Assembly: GCF_913773995.1 (NCBI RefSeq)
Contig: NZ_CAJYES010000070.1
Location: 1-45,274, forward strand
DNA: 45,274 nt
From: an uncultured Pseudacidovorax sp.
GTDB lineage: Bacteria > Pseudomonadota > Gammaproteobacteria > Burkholderiales > Burkholderiaceae_C
Direction: 5' to 3'
Position numbers and translations under genes: made by a program. Every line of letters begins with the position of its first letter. The first letter of the stretch is position 1. Below the pieces are notes generated by a model, which searched no databases, was not told where the DNA came from, and saw only the letters and a program-made list of their open reading frames with translations. Below, piece after piece: positions 45,247 through 45,274 of this stretch.

Positions 45247-45274
45247 AGATCGGAAGAGCACACGTCTGAACTCC
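45247..45274. other. Illumina TruSeq adapter sequence (artefact)
   Basis: The last 28 bases begin AGATCGGAAGAGCACACGTC and are identical, as I know it, to the start of the standard Illumina read 1 adapter. They are not genomic. The contig truly ends at or before 45246. Confidence 0.97.

Noticed and set aside
45027-45263. Minus-strand frame starting MCSSDL at the contig end
   Set aside because: Its first codons come from the sequencing adapter and the rest is antisense to the receptor gene.

Overview
The window is high-GC, gene-dense proteobacterial DNA. Its repertoire is typical of soil or freshwater Burkholderiales, most likely Comamonadaceae (Variovorax/Acidovorax/Hydrogenophaga-like): four orphan Bug/TctC-type tricarboxylate-binding proteins, a benzoyl-CoA-style aerobic aromatic pathway, LysR/IclR/AraC regulators beside catabolic operons, and short GC-rich dispersed hairpin repeats. 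This placement rests on gene content and style, not on a marker gene. The last 28 bases match an Illumina adapter, so the right edge is a contig end.

Left part (1-12.2 kb): a flavin reductase, a HigBA toxin-antitoxin pair behind a perfect 17-bp palindrome, and an AraC-type regulator lead into a seven-gene minus-strand operon (10712 down to 2831). The operon encodes a fused FAD monooxygenase/old-yellow-enzyme protein of the 2-aminobenzoyl-CoA monooxygenase/reductase type, an SDR dehydrogenase, an enoyl-CoA hydratase, an acyl-CoA dehydrogenase, an aryl-CoA ligase, a thioesterase and a RidA-family protein, and ends in a hairpin terminator. This is the layout expected for aerobic CoA-dependent anthranilate degradation. 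Divergent to it is a StyA-like (styrene/indole) flavin monooxygenase. A 24-bp box is shared between the operon promoter region and the AraC gene upstream region.

Middle-left (12.2-20.5 kb): about 1 kb of repeats (two inverted copies of a ~250-bp structured element with compensating stem changes, and a hexamer array) precedes a PYROXD2/phytoene-desaturase-like oxidoreductase, a cyclase-family (isatin hydrolase/kynurenine formamidase-like) hydrolase, TcuA and TcuB, a Bug receptor and a LysR regulator. StyA-like enzyme, cyclase-family hydrolase and anthranilyl-CoA operon together suggest an indole -> isatin -> anthranilate -> CoA route. This is inference.

Middle (20.5-25.9 kb): an ECF sigma factor with its NrsF-type membrane anti-sigma factor faces a bufferin operon (bufA, bufB, bufC, DoxX). 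Both transcription units carry GTAAC-N16-type promoters. A GAF-PAS-GGDEF diguanylate cyclase follows.

Right part (26-45.3 kb): a Bug receptor, class III aminotransferase, aldehyde-dehydrogenase remnant and HpaI aldolase; a LysR regulator divergent from a Bug receptor and a fumarase-superfamily lyase; a lipoprotein gamma-glutamyltransferase; a nitroreductase; and a minus-strand operon behind a divergent IclR regulator (Bug receptor, enoyl-CoA hydratase, ADP-forming acyl-CoA synthetase, alpha/beta hydrolase, then an internally deleted MmgE/PrpD pseudogene). A structured RNA candidate with an intrinsic terminator and a Fur-box-regulated TonB-dependent siderophore receptor close the window.
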